Shown here one piece after another: positions 16,059-24,086 of a stretch of 64,000 nt of DNA. How positions within the stretch are numbered: position 1 is the first letter of the stretch; every line of letters begins with the position of its first letter. The translations under genes and the position numbers were made by a program. The notes beneath the pieces were generated by a model. The model saw only the letters and a list, made by a program, of their open reading frames with translations. It did not search any database and had not been told where the DNA came from. Origin of the DNA: Chloroflexota bacterium (GTDB taxonomy: Bacteria > Chloroflexota > Anaerolineae > Anaerolineales > Villigracilaceae); NCBI GenBank assembly GCA_016223135.1, contig JACRPQ010000007.1, positions 53,312 through 117,311 on the forward strand. Direction: 5' to 3'.

Positions 16059-16095
16059 GCGTTCTCTTATGCTCCCGCTGGCGTTAGAGAACGCC
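16059..16095. repeat. AGAG-loop palindrome, copy 5, nested in a larger hairpin
   Basis: GGCGTTAGAGAACGCC (16080-16095) is a perfect 6-bp stem with an AGAG loop. The 9-mer GCGTTCTCT at 16059-16067 is also complementary to AGAGAACGC in its right half, so two mutually exclusive hairpins can form. Confidence 0.65.
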
Positions 16096-16111
16096 AATTA
16101 TGCGCGGATAC

Positions 16112-16208
16112 GGTACTTACTCACCTTACGCGGTAGCGCGAGATTTATCTCGCGTTTTCAGGTGACATAAATGTCGCGGTACGAATAAACTGCGTAACAT
16201 CAGTACTT
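16112..16208. repeat. Possible miniature palindromic element upstream of bioY
   Basis: GTACTTA occurs at both edges as a direct repeat, with TTACGC and GCGTAA as short inverted ends inside. The interior holds two tight hairpins, CGCGAGATTTATCTCGCG and GACATAAATGTC. The rest of the 15942-16290 gap holds no gene that I can see. Confidence 0.4.
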
Positions 16209-16290
16209 AAGTTAAATTTCATAATGCGCATCCAAGCCGCAGGTGTGGGGTAATACTCGCAGGAAACACAACCATGAAAAGGAAAACAAT

Positions 16291-16863
16291 ATGACCACTC
16301 TTGCTCTCACCCTCTCGAACCGATACTTCCCGCGCGCCTCTGCCCGGATGCGCGACCTGGCGCTCATCCTGATGGGCGCGTTATTGACTGCCGCACTGGC
16401 GCAGGTGAAAATTCATCTGCCCTTTACGCCCGTTCCGCTGACCGGGCAAACGTTTGCCGTACTGCTGGCGGGCGCGGCGCTTGGCTCGAAGCGAGGGACG
16501 TTATCCATGATGTTATATGTCGCGCTTGGCGCAGCCGGACTGCCCGTCTTTGCGGGCGGCGCTTCGGGACTGAGTCACCTCACGGGCGCGACTGCGGGGT
16601 ACCTGATCGGGTTTGTCGCGGCGGCTTGGGTCATCGGTCGGCTGGCAGAACGCGGTCTGGAGCGAAGCGTGCGAACTTCCATCCTGCCGTTCATCGTTGG
16701 AACAATCATCATTTATGCCTTTGGCGTGGGCTGGCTTGCCTTTGTAATGGGCAGTTTCAGCAAGGCGCTCGCCGCAGGGCTGCTGCCCTTCCTGATTGGC
16801 GATGCAATCAAATTGGTCGCCGCGGCGCTGGCGCTGCCGGCGGCATGGAAATTGGTGAAATAG
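16291..16863 (+). CDS. bioY: Biotin transporter S component BioY
   Basis: A 190-residue integral membrane protein with about six hydrophobic segments and the BioY hallmarks LPFTPVPLTGQTFAVLLAGAALG and YVALGAAGLPVFAGG. BioY is the substrate-binding unit of the biotin ECF transporter; the ATPase/EcfT partners are not in the window, so it probably shares a common energising module or works alone. AAAGGAAAACAAT precedes ATG 16291. A six-codon ORF (ATG 16274) ends in TGA overlapping this start, which may be chance. No BirA-type operator could be recognised upstream. Confidence 0.95.
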   Translation: MTTLALTLSNRYFPRASARMRDLALILMGALLTAALAQVKIHLPFTPVPLTGQTFAVLLAGAALGSKRGTLSMMLYVALGAAGLPVFAGGASGLSHLTGATAGYLIGFVAAAWVIGRLAERGLERSVRTSILPFIVGTIIIYAFGVGWLAFVMGSFSKALAAGLLPFLIGDAIKLVAAALALPAAWKLVK

Positions 16864-16879
16864 CGCTGCTCTATCACCC

Positions 16880-17925
16880 TTATTTCCGTTTTCCAAACCC
16901 AATGATTCCAGCCACAGAACAGAAAAGGCAATCAACAGCGCGGCGACAACCGTGCTGTTTTGCCTGACTTGCTCGCTCAACGGCACGGAGGGGACGGTGG
17001 GCGTGAGAGTCGGCGTGGAGGTGCGGTAGGGAACAGCGGTTGGGTATGGCGTCGCAGTGGAAGTAAGCGCCGCCAATGGGGAATCAGTGACAGCAGGCGG
17101 CTGGGTGGCGGCTTTTTGGATGAGCAGTTTCCAGCCGGGCAGGATGTTATCGTCCACAAGACCGTTCAGGCGTTTGATTTGTTCGATGGAAACGTGATAC
17201 TGCTCAGCAAGGCTCCACAGGGTCTGCCCGTATTGCACTTCATGAATCACGTCGCCATCGGGGCGGGCAGTGCTGACAACGACAGGAACGGCGTAATTGG
17301 AAATTTCCCCCGAAGCAAAGCCCGCGCAGAGCGTTTGGGTGAGGGGGATGCCAGTCAGGATGTCGTAGGCGGTGGATTGATGCTGTCCGCTGGGGGTGGA
17401 GAGGGCGGTTTCCAGCACCATGTAAATCTGGTCGCCGACGGCAACCGCCGCGCCGATGTGACTGCGGTTGGGGTCCACCATCGTATCCATGTGCTCGGCG
17501 TCGCTTTGCCAGAACGACATGGCTTGCTCTATCGTCTCTGCCGCCACCCAGTTTTCGGAGCGGTAACCGTCCAGCGAGAGGTCGCCCCAAAGGGGGAAGC
17601 CCATCGAGAGCAATTGCTGTCCGAGCGTCATGCCGCAGGGACGCTGATGTCCCACCGCGCCTTCGGAGGCGGCGAGGGCGTTTGCCTGTTGTGCGGCAAC
17701 TTCCATGAGGACGGGGTGAATGGTGAGCGGATTTAATCCATTGGCGAGGCGAAAGGCGTTGACGGCATTGATGATGTCGGCGGGCGTGGGCAGGGTCGGT
17801 TCGGGGGTGGAGGAGGCTTCTTGAAACAGAGGCAGGTTTGAGGTTAAGGTATGAGGCGCTGTGACGGGTAGAATCAAGGCAAAGAGAAGGCAGAAAAGGA
17901 TGAGGGGAGGATGGGGTTTGTTCAT
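16880..17925 (-). pseudogene. Secreted CAP-LysM protein with C-terminal membrane anchor, apparent frameshift near the 3' end
   Basis: The N-terminus MNKPHPPLILFCLLFALILP is a signal peptide. A CAP/SCP domain follows (IINAVNAFRLANGLNPLTIHP, SFWQSDAEHMDTMVDPNRSHIGAAV), then one LysM (VQYGQTLWSLAEQYHVSIEQI), a Thr/Pro linker and a membrane helix VVAALLIAFSV. In the sequence as given the frame then runs on, antisense through bioY, to 16513. Shifting frame by one base near 16915-16926 instead gives the tail VAGIIGFGKRK and a TAA at 16880, a typical anchor with basic tail, leaving 16 bases to the bioY stop. I therefore infer a one-base indel. The start could also be ATG 17955. Domain order is the mirror of the gene at 10768. 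Confidence 0.75.
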
Positions 17926-17966
17926 GTGGAATTGAGCTTCATCCGTATCTTGCATTTCTGTGTAGT

Positions 17967-18003
17967 TTGCGCTCTCTAGCGCAAGATGGCGTTAGAGAAC
18001 GCC
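17967..18003. repeat. AGAG/CTCT-loop palindromes, copies 6 and 7, side by side
   Basis: TTGCGCTCTCTAGCGCAA (17967-17984) is a 7-bp stem with a CTCT loop. GGCGTTAGAGAACGCC (17988-18003) is a 6-bp stem with an AGAG loop. Stem sequences differ while loops are complementary, so the two can also pair loop to loop. Confidence 0.65.
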
Positions 18004-18048
18004 AAGTACGCAAGAACGCCAAGTACGCAAAAACGCCAAGTACGCGAT
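17998..18048. repeat. Three 17-bp direct repeats upstream of obg
   Basis: AACGCCAAGTACGCAAG, AACGCCAAGTACGCAAA and AACGCCAAGTACGCGAT follow each other without gaps. The first begins in the right arm of the preceding palindrome, and the last ends 20 bases before the obg -10 box. Confidence 0.8.
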
Positions 18049-18067
18049 ATGGACATCATTATAACGA

Positions 18068-18073
18068 TATAAT
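18068..18073 (+). promoter_or_regulatory. -10 element of obg (leaderless)
   Basis: TATAAT followed by 7 bases and the obg ATG at 18081, the same spacing as at argS. No ribosome binding site is present. Confidence 0.6.
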
Positions 18074-18080
18074 CAACGAT

Positions 18081-19346
18081 ATGTTCACAGACCAGGTTGA
18101 AATTCATGTACGTTCAGGCAAAGGCGGCGATGGGATGGTGCATTTTCGCCGCGAAAAATTTGTGCCGCGCGGCGGTCCCGATGGCGGCGACGGCGGCAAG
18201 GGCGGCGATGTCATCTTCGAGGTGAGAAGCACGCTCAACACGCTGGCGTCGTTCCGCCCGAAGCAAAAGTTCAGGGCGGAGGACGGCGCGCGCGGCGGAC
18301 CTTCGCAGATGACGGGGCGCAACGGCAAGGACCTCGTGATTCCCGTGCCGCCCGGCACGATCATCTTTGACGCCGATACGGGCGAAGTGATCGGCGACTT
18401 GACGGAGGAGGGTCAGCGGCTGGTGGTGTGCAAGGGCGGGCGCGGCGGACGCGGCAATCAACATTTTGCGACTTCGCGGAATCAGGCGCCGCGCACTGCC
18501 GAAAAGGGCGAACCTTATGAGGAGAAACGCCTCAGACTCGAACTGAAGCTAATCGCCGACATCGGGCTGATCGGCGTCCCGAACGCGGGCAAATCCACGC
18601 TGCTTTCGGTTCTGACGAACGCCAAGCCGAAGATTGCGCCCTATCCCTTCACCACGCTGGAACCGAATTTGGGCGTGGCGGAGATTGACGTAAACACCAC
18701 CGTTGTGCTGGCGGATATTCCCGGTCTCATCGAAGGCGCGTCGCACGGCGCGGGACTGGGACATGATTTTCTGCGTCACGTCCAACGCACGCGGGTGCTG
18801 ATTCATCTGCTGGATGGGCTTTCGGAAGACCCGCTGGCGGATTACAGTCAGATCAACACGGAACTATCCCTGTTCGACCCGAATTTGGCAAAGAAGCCGC
18901 AGGTGGTGGCGCTCAACAAGATTGACCAGCCCGAAGTGCAGGAAAAACTCCCCGACCTGCAAAAGCAGTTCAAGAAGAAAAAGGTGGAGTTCATGACCAT
19001 TTCCGCTTTGGCGCGGACGAATACCCGCGAACTATTGCTCAAGGCATATCAGGTTTTGCAGAATACGCCGAAACCCGAAGCGGTGGAAATGCCCATGCCC
19101 GTCTATAAGCCGAAGGAGGATCCGCGCGTCTTCGAGATCGTTCGCGAGGGAGAGAACGAGTGGCGGATTATTGGCGTTGCCATCGAACGCGCCGCCAAGA
19201 TGACCTATTGGGAACACGACGGCTCGGTGCGGCGTTTCCAAAAGGTGCTGGAAACGCTCGGCATCAAGGATGCGCTCCGCAAGGCAGGCGTGCAGGACGG
19301 CGACACAGTGTTCATTGACGAGTTCGAACTGGAATGGCAGGATTAA
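18081..19346 (+). CDS. obg: Obg family GTPase
   Basis: A 421-residue Obg protein that binds the large ribosomal subunit and acts in ribosome assembly and stress control. The glycine-rich Obg fold fills residues 1-158 (GKGGDGMVHFRREKFVPRGG, GGRGGRGNQHFATS). The G domain shows G1 GVPNAGKST, G3 DIPGLIEGA and G4 NKID. A C-terminal OCT domain is present from about residue 345. ATG 18081 is fixed by the Obg fold and by the TATAAT 7 bases before it. Two small genes follow closely on the same strand. Confidence 0.97.
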   Translation: MFTDQVEIHVRSGKGGDGMVHFRREKFVPRGGPDGGDGGKGGDVIFEVRSTLNTLASFRPKQKFRAEDGARGGPSQMTGRNGKDLVIPVPPGTIIFDADTGEVIGDLTEEGQRLVVCKGGRGGRGNQHFATSRNQAPRTAEKGEPYEEKRLRLELKLIADIGLIGVPNAGKSTLLSVLTNAKPKIAPYPFTTLEPNLGVAEIDVNTTVVLADIPGLIEGASHGAGLGHDFLRHVQRTRVLIHLLDGLSEDPLADYSQINTELSLFDPNLAKKPQVVALNKIDQPEVQEKLPDLQKQFKKKKVEFMTISALARTNTRELLLKAYQVLQNTPKPEAVEMPMPVYKPKEDPRVFEIVREGENEWRIIGVAIERAAKMTYWEHDGSVRRFQKVLETLGIKDALRKAGVQDGDTVFIDEFELEWQD

Positions 19347-19347
19347 T

Positions 19348-19779
19348 ATGTCCCCAAAAATTCAGCGCATCCTGGTTTTTGGCTTGATTACAGCGGGCGT
19401 TTTGCTGGCGGTGTTCTTCGGCTTGCGCGCGGCATTTGCCTTCCATGAATTTCGCCGGCACAGCCTGCATCCCTTTGCGCCCATGGAAGCCAGAAACAAT
19501 CAACCCGTCGAGACGGATGTGGAACTCATCCGCGACTGGATGACCATCCCCTATATCGCCAGGACGTACCGCGTGCCTCCCGAGATTCTGTTTGAGGCGC
19601 TGCGTCTGTCTCCATCGAAATCCCTCAGCGAAAAGAGTCTCAAGCAATTGAACGACGAATACTTTCCGCAGGCAGAGGGTTTCGTCATCACGACGGTCAA
19701 AGCCGCCATTGTGGAGTTTCAGGCACAGGCGTTCCCCACCGCCACGCCGTCTTCTCCTGCTGTTTCTCCTGCGCCATAA
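19348..19779 (+). CDS. Membrane-anchored protein of unknown function
   Basis: A 143-residue protein starting one base after the obg stop, so it is co-transcribed. Residues about 8-28 form one N-terminal membrane helix (ILVFGLITAGVLLAVFFGLRA). The exposed part has DVELIRDWMTIPYIARTYRVPPEILFEAL, a helical segment reminiscent of a small DNA-binding-like or helical bundle domain, and ends in a Pro/Ser/Ala-rich tail. I recognise no family. Its position between obg and a DedA gene suggests a membrane role. Confidence 0.8.
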   Translation: MSPKIQRILVFGLITAGVLLAVFFGLRAAFAFHEFRRHSLHPFAPMEARNNQPVETDVELIRDWMTIPYIARTYRVPPEILFEALRLSPSKSLSEKSLKQLNDEYFPQAEGFVITTVKAAIVEFQAQAFPTATPSSPAVSPAP

Positions 19780-19791
19780 ACAAAAACCCAC

Positions 19792-20400
19792 ATGTCCGAT
19801 TTTTTACTGACCCAAATCATCAACTACGGCGCGCCCGTGCTTGGCATGATTGTTTTCATCGGTGCGTTGGGCGTTCCCTTTCCTGGCACACTGCTCATCG
19901 TGGCGGCGGGCGCTTTTGCCCGGCAGGGACTGCTCGCCTGGCACACCACCGGGCTGATTGCGCTGACGTTCGTGGTGGTGGGCGATAGTTTGAGCTATGG
20001 CATGGGACACTTTGCGCGCGAGGCGGTTCTGCGCCGTTTTCAAGCCTCGCAGAACTGGGCAAAAGCCGAATCCACTTTTGCGCGCTGGGGCGGGATGGCG
20101 GTCTTCTGGACGCGGTTTCTGATTACGGGCATCGCTGTGCCGGTGAACCTGATCGCCGGCACGAGCGGATTCGGCATCCGCCGCTTCTTTCTCTACGATT
20201 TGGCTGGGGAGGCAATCTGGATCTTTGGCTACGGGGGATTAGGGTATCTGTTCGGGATGCAGTGGGAAGTGGTCGGAGAACTGCTTGGCAACGTCAGCGG
20301 GCTGGCGCTGGGATTTGTGTTGCTAGGCTTGGGGATATGGCTGGGGGTCCGTCAATGGCGAATTGTGGAGGCGCGTAAAACAAACGTCCCTGAGGCATAA
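19792..20400 (+). CDS. DedA family (SNARE-associated/VTT domain) membrane protein
   Basis: A 202-residue polytopic protein: GALGVPFPGTLLIVAAGAFA corresponds to the first conserved re-entrant region of DedA proteins, and FWTRFLITGIAVPVNLIAGTSGF carries the conserved Arg of the second. Members act as lipid (undecaprenyl-phosphate or phospholipid) flippases or scramblases. It lies 12 bases downstream of the preceding gene in the obg operon. A hairpin overlaps its stop codon. Confidence 0.9.
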   Translation: MSDFLLTQIINYGAPVLGMIVFIGALGVPFPGTLLIVAAGAFARQGLLAWHTTGLIALTFVVVGDSLSYGMGHFAREAVLRRFQASQNWAKAESTFARWGGMAVFWTRFLITGIAVPVNLIAGTSGFGIRRFFLYDLAGEAIWIFGYGGLGYLFGMQWEVVGELLGNVSGLALGFVLLGLGIWLGVRQWRIVEARKTNVPEA

Positions 20401-20414
20401 AGCCCAGGGACGTT
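20383..20414. terminator. Hairpin at the end of the obg operon
   Basis: AACGTCCCTG / CAGGGACGTT perfect 10-bp arms straddling the DedA stop codon. The T run is poor on both strands, so termination efficiency is uncertain. Confidence 0.6.
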
Positions 20415-20429
20415 ACGTTGGTGTTTCTC

Positions 20430-20445
20430 GACGCTAGAGAGCGTC
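20430..20445. repeat. AGAG-loop palindrome, copy 8
   Basis: GACGCTAGAGAGCGTC, a perfect 6-bp stem with an AGAG loop, between the convergent DedA and malic enzyme genes. Confidence 0.65.
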
Positions 20446-20454
20446 TACTACTCA

Positions 20455-22716
20455 TCAATTTTCTTCGCGGCTCATCGCGTCCATCACAGCGACAGAGGCG
20501 ATTTGCACAATGTCGTTGACATCGTCGCCCGTCTGCAGCACATGCACCGGCGCGCCCATACCCAGCAGGATGGGACCGATTGCCTTCGCCTTGCCGAGCC
20601 GCGCCAGCAATTTGTAGGCAATATTGGCAGATTCAAGCGAGGGGAAGACCAGCACGTTGGCATCCTTGACCTCGCTGAAGGGATAGCGGTTCTCGATGAT
20701 GTCGGCGACGACGGCGGTATCCGCCTGCATTTCGCCGTCCACGCTGAGGTCGGGGCGGCGGGCTTTGGTCAGCTCGACGGCGCGGCGCACTTTGTCGGAG
20801 AGGGGATGAGGCGTGGAGCCAAAGTTCGAGAATGAGAGGAAGGCGATTCTCGGGTCCAGTTCGAGGCGTTTGGCGAAATCCGCCGCCAGGCAGGCAATCT
20901 CCGCCAAGTCTTCCGCCGAGGGGTCAATGTTGACCGTCGCGTCGGTGAAGAGATAGACGCGGTCTTCGACAATCATGATATAGACGCCCGCCGCGCGCTT
21001 CGCTCCCTTGGCGGTGTGATGGATTTGCAAAGAGGGACGAATGACATCGGGATAATCAGAGGTCAACCCCGAAACGAAAGCGTCGGCGTCTCCCATTTTG
21101 ACCATCATCGGACCGAAGATATTCGGGTCGCGCACTTTTTTGAGCGCGTCGGCGGCGGTCACGCCTTTGCGCTGGCGCAGTTCGTAATAGGCTTTGGCAT
21201 ACGTTTCCAGGCGGGCAAACTTGCGTGGGTCAATGGTTTCGGGATTGAACGCCAAGCCCAGCGCCTCGATATGCTCATGAATAACCTCCTCCCGCCCGAT
21301 GAGGATGGGAGTAGCGATGCCGTCTTCCTTGATTTGGTAGGCGGCGCGGATGATCTTGGTCTCTTCGCCTTCGGCAAACGCAACGCGCTTCGTTCCTCCC
21401 GACGTGCGGGCTTTGTTCTGGAAGAAGTAGCGCACCTGCTCGCCCTTGCCCTGGCGGAACGCCAACTGTTCGCGATATTCTTCGATGTCAATCATCTTGC
21501 GAGCGACGCCGGTCTTCATTGCCATTTCCGCCACAGCGGGCGCTTCCCACAACAGCACGCGCGGATCGAGCGGCTTGGGGATGATGTAGTCGCGCCCGAA
21601 TTTGATCGGCGCGCCGCCATAGGCGCGGATGACCGAATCCGGCACGTCTTCCTTTGCCAGCGCGGCGAGGGCTTGGGATGCGGCGAACTTCATCTCTTCG
21701 TTGATTTGCTTTGCCCGCACATCCAGCGCGCCGCGGAAGATGAAGGGGAAGCCCAGCACATTGTTGACCTGGTTGGGATAATCGGAACGACCGGTGGCAA
21801 TGATGATGTCCTTGCGGGTTTCCTTCGCCAGTTCGTATTTAATTTCGGGATCGGGGTTCGCCATGGCAAAGACGATGGGGTCTTGCGCCATGGATTTGAC
21901 CATTTCGGGCGTGAGTACATTTGCCACCGAGAGCCCGTAGAAGACATCGGCGCCGCGCAGGGCGTCTGCCAGGGTGCGCGCATCGGTATCCACCGCAAAG
22001 CGTTGTTTATATTTGTTCAAGTCGGTGCGCCCGGCATGGACGACGCCCTTCGAATCAACCAGCATGATATTTTCGCGTTTCACGCCCCAGCGGATGGCAA
22101 GTTCCGCGCACGAGATGGCTGCTGCGCCCGCCCCGGAAATAACCATGCGAATCTCGCTGTGCTTCTTGCCGACCAGTTCCAGCGCGTTTGCCAGTCCCGC
22201 CGAGGAGATGATGGCGGTCCCGTGTTGGTCATCATGGAACACGGGAATGTCCAGCATTTTCTTCAGTTCTTCTTCGATGTAGAAACATTCAGGCGCTTTG
22301 ATGTCTTCCAAGTTAATGCCGCCGAAAGTGGGCGCAATCGCTGCCACCACTTTGATGATCTCATCCGGGTCGTGAGAATTCACTTCGATATCGAACACAT
22401 CCACATCGGCAAATTTTTTGAAGAGTACGCCTTTGCCTTCCATGACGGGTTTGGAAGCCAGCGCGCCTCGGTCACCGAGACCGAGGATGGCTGTGCCGTT
22501 CGAGACGACGGCTACGAGGTTGCCTTTCGAGGTGTACTCGTAGGCGTCGTCGGGATTCTTTTCGATCTCCAGCACCGGCTCAGCCACGCCGGGCGTATAA
22601 GCCAGTCCCAGATCGCGTTGAGTGTCCATCGGCTTGGTCGGCACGATCGCCACTTTGCCGGGTTTGCCTTTGAGACGATGATATTCGAGCGCGTCTTCGC
22701 GAGTGATTTTTGCCAT
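20455..22716 (-). CDS. maeB: NADP-dependent malic enzyme fused to a phosphate acetyltransferase domain
   Basis: A 753-residue MaeB-type protein that decarboxylates malate to pyruvate. The malic domain holds [33 protein letters not shown] and [21 protein letters not shown]. The NAD(P)-binding domain has [18 protein letters not shown]. From about residue 430 ([21 protein letters not shown]) a phosphotransacetylase-like domain extends to the end; in MaeB this part is thought to sense acetyl-CoA and not to catalyse. ATG 22716 follows AGGAGG with good spacing. It is monocistronic, convergent with the obg operon. Confidence 0.96.
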   Translation of the reverse strand: MAKITREDALEYHRLKGKPGKVAIVPTKPMDTQRDLGLAYTPGVAEPVLEIEKNPDDAYEYTSKGNLVAVVSNGTAILGLGDRGALASKPVMEGKGVLFKKFADVDVFDIEVNSHDPDEIIKVVAAIAPTFGGINLEDIKAPECFYIEEELKKMLDIPVFHDDQHGTAIISSAGLANALELVGKKHSEIRMVISGAGAAAISCAELAIRWGVKRENIMLVDSKGVVHAGRTDLNKYKQRFAVDTDARTLADALRGADVFYGLSVANVLTPEMVKSMAQDPIVFAMANPDPEIKYELAKETRKDIIIATGRSDYPNQVNNVLGFPFIFRGALDVRAKQINEEMKFAASQALAALAKEDVPDSVIRAYGGAPIKFGRDYIIPKPLDPRVLLWEAPAVAEMAMKTGVARKMIDIEEYREQLAFRQGKGEQVRYFFQNKARTSGGTKRVAFAEGEETKIIRAAYQIKEDGIATPILIGREEVIHEHIEALGLAFNPETIDPRKFARLETYAKAYYELRQRKGVTAADALKKVRDPNIFGPMMVKMGDADAFVSGLTSDYPDVIRPSLQIHHTAKGAKRAAGVYIMIVEDRVYLFTDATVNIDPSAEDLAEIACLAADFAKRLELDPRIAFLSFSNFGSTPHPLSDKVRRAVELTKARRPDLSVDGEMQADTAVVADIIENRYPFSEVKDANVLVFPSLESANIAYKLLARLGKAKAIGPILLGMGAPVHVLQTGDDVNDIVQIASVAVMDAMSREEN

Positions 22717-22739
22717 GATAAGCCTCCTAAAATATACTT

Positions 22740-22859
22740 ATTGACTTACGCAAAACCTACACTTATCCACCAATCTTCACTAATCTGCGCTAATTCATTC
22801 AATATTCGCGAAGATTAGCGCAGATTAGCGGACAAGAAAGCAATTTTACGTAAGTTCAG
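22740..22859. mobile_element. Miniature inverted-repeat element upstream of maeB
   Basis: A 120-bp segment bounded by TACTT on both sides. It starts TTGACTTACGCAAA and ends TTTTACGTAAGTTCA, imperfect terminal inverted repeats. The centre carries perfect 15-bp arms CTAATCTGCGCTAAT (22780-22794) and ATTAGCGCAGATTAG (22814-22828). It is non-coding. It lies between the malic enzyme ribosome binding site and the recX promoter region, so it probably supplies or separates promoters there. Confidence 0.5.
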
Positions 22860-22976
22860 TACTTTCGATAACAAACGGTGAAATTATGGCACGGTTTCCA
22901 CAAAATTACCTAGTTCCATTTGTCACGACTTTTACTATATAACCCGCCCGGCGCAAAATGCTACGAATTTGGAAGG

Positions 22977-23005
22977 TTAACAAATCTTAAAATTCCATGT
23001 ATAAT
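22977..23005 (+). promoter_or_regulatory. Promoter of the recX-rny transcript or of an upstream ncRNA
   Basis: TTAACA (22977-22982), a 17-base spacer and a perfect TATAAT (23000-23005). Transcription would start near 23012, about 420 bases before the recX start codon. Confidence 0.65.
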
Positions 23006-23011
23006 CAAACC

Positions 23012-23432
23012 AATCCGCAAGGAGACGAGTTCGTTACTTCCACCGCATCCGCGGTCTTGGCTGAGTCAATTTCTGGATACGAAGAGTAAGAACCTCCCCC
23101 GGTTTGGGAGTTAATCCGTGAAGTCAAAGCAGGAACGTTTTGGATAAAAATCGGACTTCCGCCCCCCTTAACCTGTTTACAAGGCATGAATTAAATAGCC
23201 GCCTTGTGACCTAACCCCTCCTCAGGTACGCCGCACGCGTGACTTGGGGTCTGCTCCACCTATCCAGACATCCCCCTCTGCTGACGCATGTCTTTGCGCG
23301 GCAGTCCTCAACAGCCGAAGGTCCGTCGGACGGTCCATCGGCTGTGTGTGTTTAATGCAGGAGACAGACGGCGCCCTCCTGCGCCGATTGCCACATCGCG
23401 GTGCAAGAGAACGCCTTCTACGCGAAGTTGCC
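23012..23432 (+). ncRNA. Structured leader or independent small RNA upstream of recX
   Basis: No convincing ORF fills these 420 bases, which follow a strong promoter. Several stems are visible: GTTCGTTACTTC against GAAGAGTAAGAAC, CTCCC/GGGAG (near 23095-23112), GAAGTC/GACTTC (near 23120-23155), ACAAGGC/GCCTTGT (near 23177-23206), a 35-base near-perfect hairpin with arms ACAGCCGA/TCGGCTGT (23318-23352) and GGCGC/GCGCC further down. I could not match it to 6S RNA, tmRNA, RNase P RNA or SRP RNA by their conserved cores. It may be a long regulatory leader of recX-rny or a separate RNA ending before it. Confidence 0.45.
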
Positions 23433-24086
23433 ATGAAGAAGATCACCGCCATCGAAGCGCAAAAGAGACGTCCCAACCGGGTCAACATCTACCTGGACGG
23501 GGAATTTGCCTTCGGGCTGGAACGCATCACCGCCGCCTGGCTGAGGGTCGGGCAGGAGTTGAATGAACAGAAAATTGCGCAGCTGCAGGCGGAGGATGCG
23601 CGCGAACGGGCGCTGCAACAGGCGCTGCTCTTTCTGAGTTATCGCGCCCGCTCCGAATCCGAAATCCGCCGGAATCTCCGCAAGCATGAGATTCCCGAAG
23701 CCGTCATCGAGGAGACCCTCGAGCGCCTGCGGCGGGATGGGCTGGCAAACGACAAACAGTTTGCCCAAGCGTGGGTCGAGAACCGCAACACGTTCCGTCC
23801 GCGCAGCCGGCGCATGCTGGCGCTCGAACTCCGCCAAAAAGGACTCGATGACGAGGCGGCAAAGTCTGCGCTGGCGGGTGTGGACGATGAGGCTCTGGCG
23901 TATGAAGCCGCCCAAAAACGGGCATCCAGGCTGCGAGGTCTGGAATGGAGCGAATTTAGAACAAAACTTTCCGGTTTCCTCGCCCGGCGCGGTTTCTCCT
24001 ATCCTGTGATTGCCAGTATAGTCACACGGGTGTGGAACGAAACGCACGTCGAGGAACAACACTTTGAAGAAGAGGACGAAACATGA
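23433..24086 (+). CDS. recX: Regulatory protein RecX
   Basis: A 217-residue RecX, which caps and destabilises RecA filaments. Characteristic helical repeats are seen: ALLFLSYRARSESEIRRNLRKH, VIEETLERLRRDGLANDKQFAQAWVENR and RRMLALELRQKGLDDE. The N-terminal MKKITAIEAQKRRPNRVNIY is the usual RecX beginning. An in-frame upstream extension to TTG 23244 is rejected because it overlaps the structured leader. recA is not adjacent. The stop overlaps the rny start (ATGA), so the two are translationally coupled. Confidence 0.93.
   Translation: MKKITAIEAQKRRPNRVNIYLDGEFAFGLERITAAWLRVGQELNEQKIAQLQAEDARERALQQALLFLSYRARSESEIRRNLRKHEIPEAVIEETLERLRRDGLANDKQFAQAWVENRNTFRPRSRRMLALELRQKGLDDEAAKSALAGVDDEALAYEAAQKRASRLRGLEWSEFRTKLSGFLARRGFSYPVIASIVTRVWNETHVEEQHFEEEDET

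Noticed and set aside
16274..16294. Six-codon ORF (MKRKTI) whose stop overlaps the bioY start
   Set aside because: Could be a coupling peptide, but such short ORFs arise easily in an A-rich ribosome binding site; nothing else supports it.
16513..16879. Long C-terminal extension of the CAP-LysM ORF running antisense through bioY
   Set aside because: It is charged and compositionally unlike the rest of the protein, mirrors the bioY codons, and disappears with a one-base shift that restores a proper anchor tail.
17998..18048. CRISPR array
   Set aside because: The 17-bp units are contiguous, without spacers, and no cas gene is in the window.
21016..22818. 600-codon plus-strand ORF opposite the malic enzyme gene
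   Set aside because: Antisense shadow of a high-GC gene; it has no recognisable domain, while the minus strand encodes a complete MaeB.
22997..23089. 30-codon ORF at the recX promoter
   Set aside because: Its ATG lies upstream of the predicted transcription start and overlaps the -10 box, so it could not be translated from that transcript.
23180..23430. Known RNA (6S, SRP, RNase P or tmRNA) upstream of recX
   Set aside because: The conserved cores of tmRNA, RNase P RNA and SRP RNA are absent; 6S cannot be excluded by eye but has no supporting hallmark.
23244..23432. N-terminal extension of RecX from TTG 23244
   Set aside because: It covers the strongest hairpin of the leader, has no family similarity and RecX proteins normally begin at MKKITAIE.
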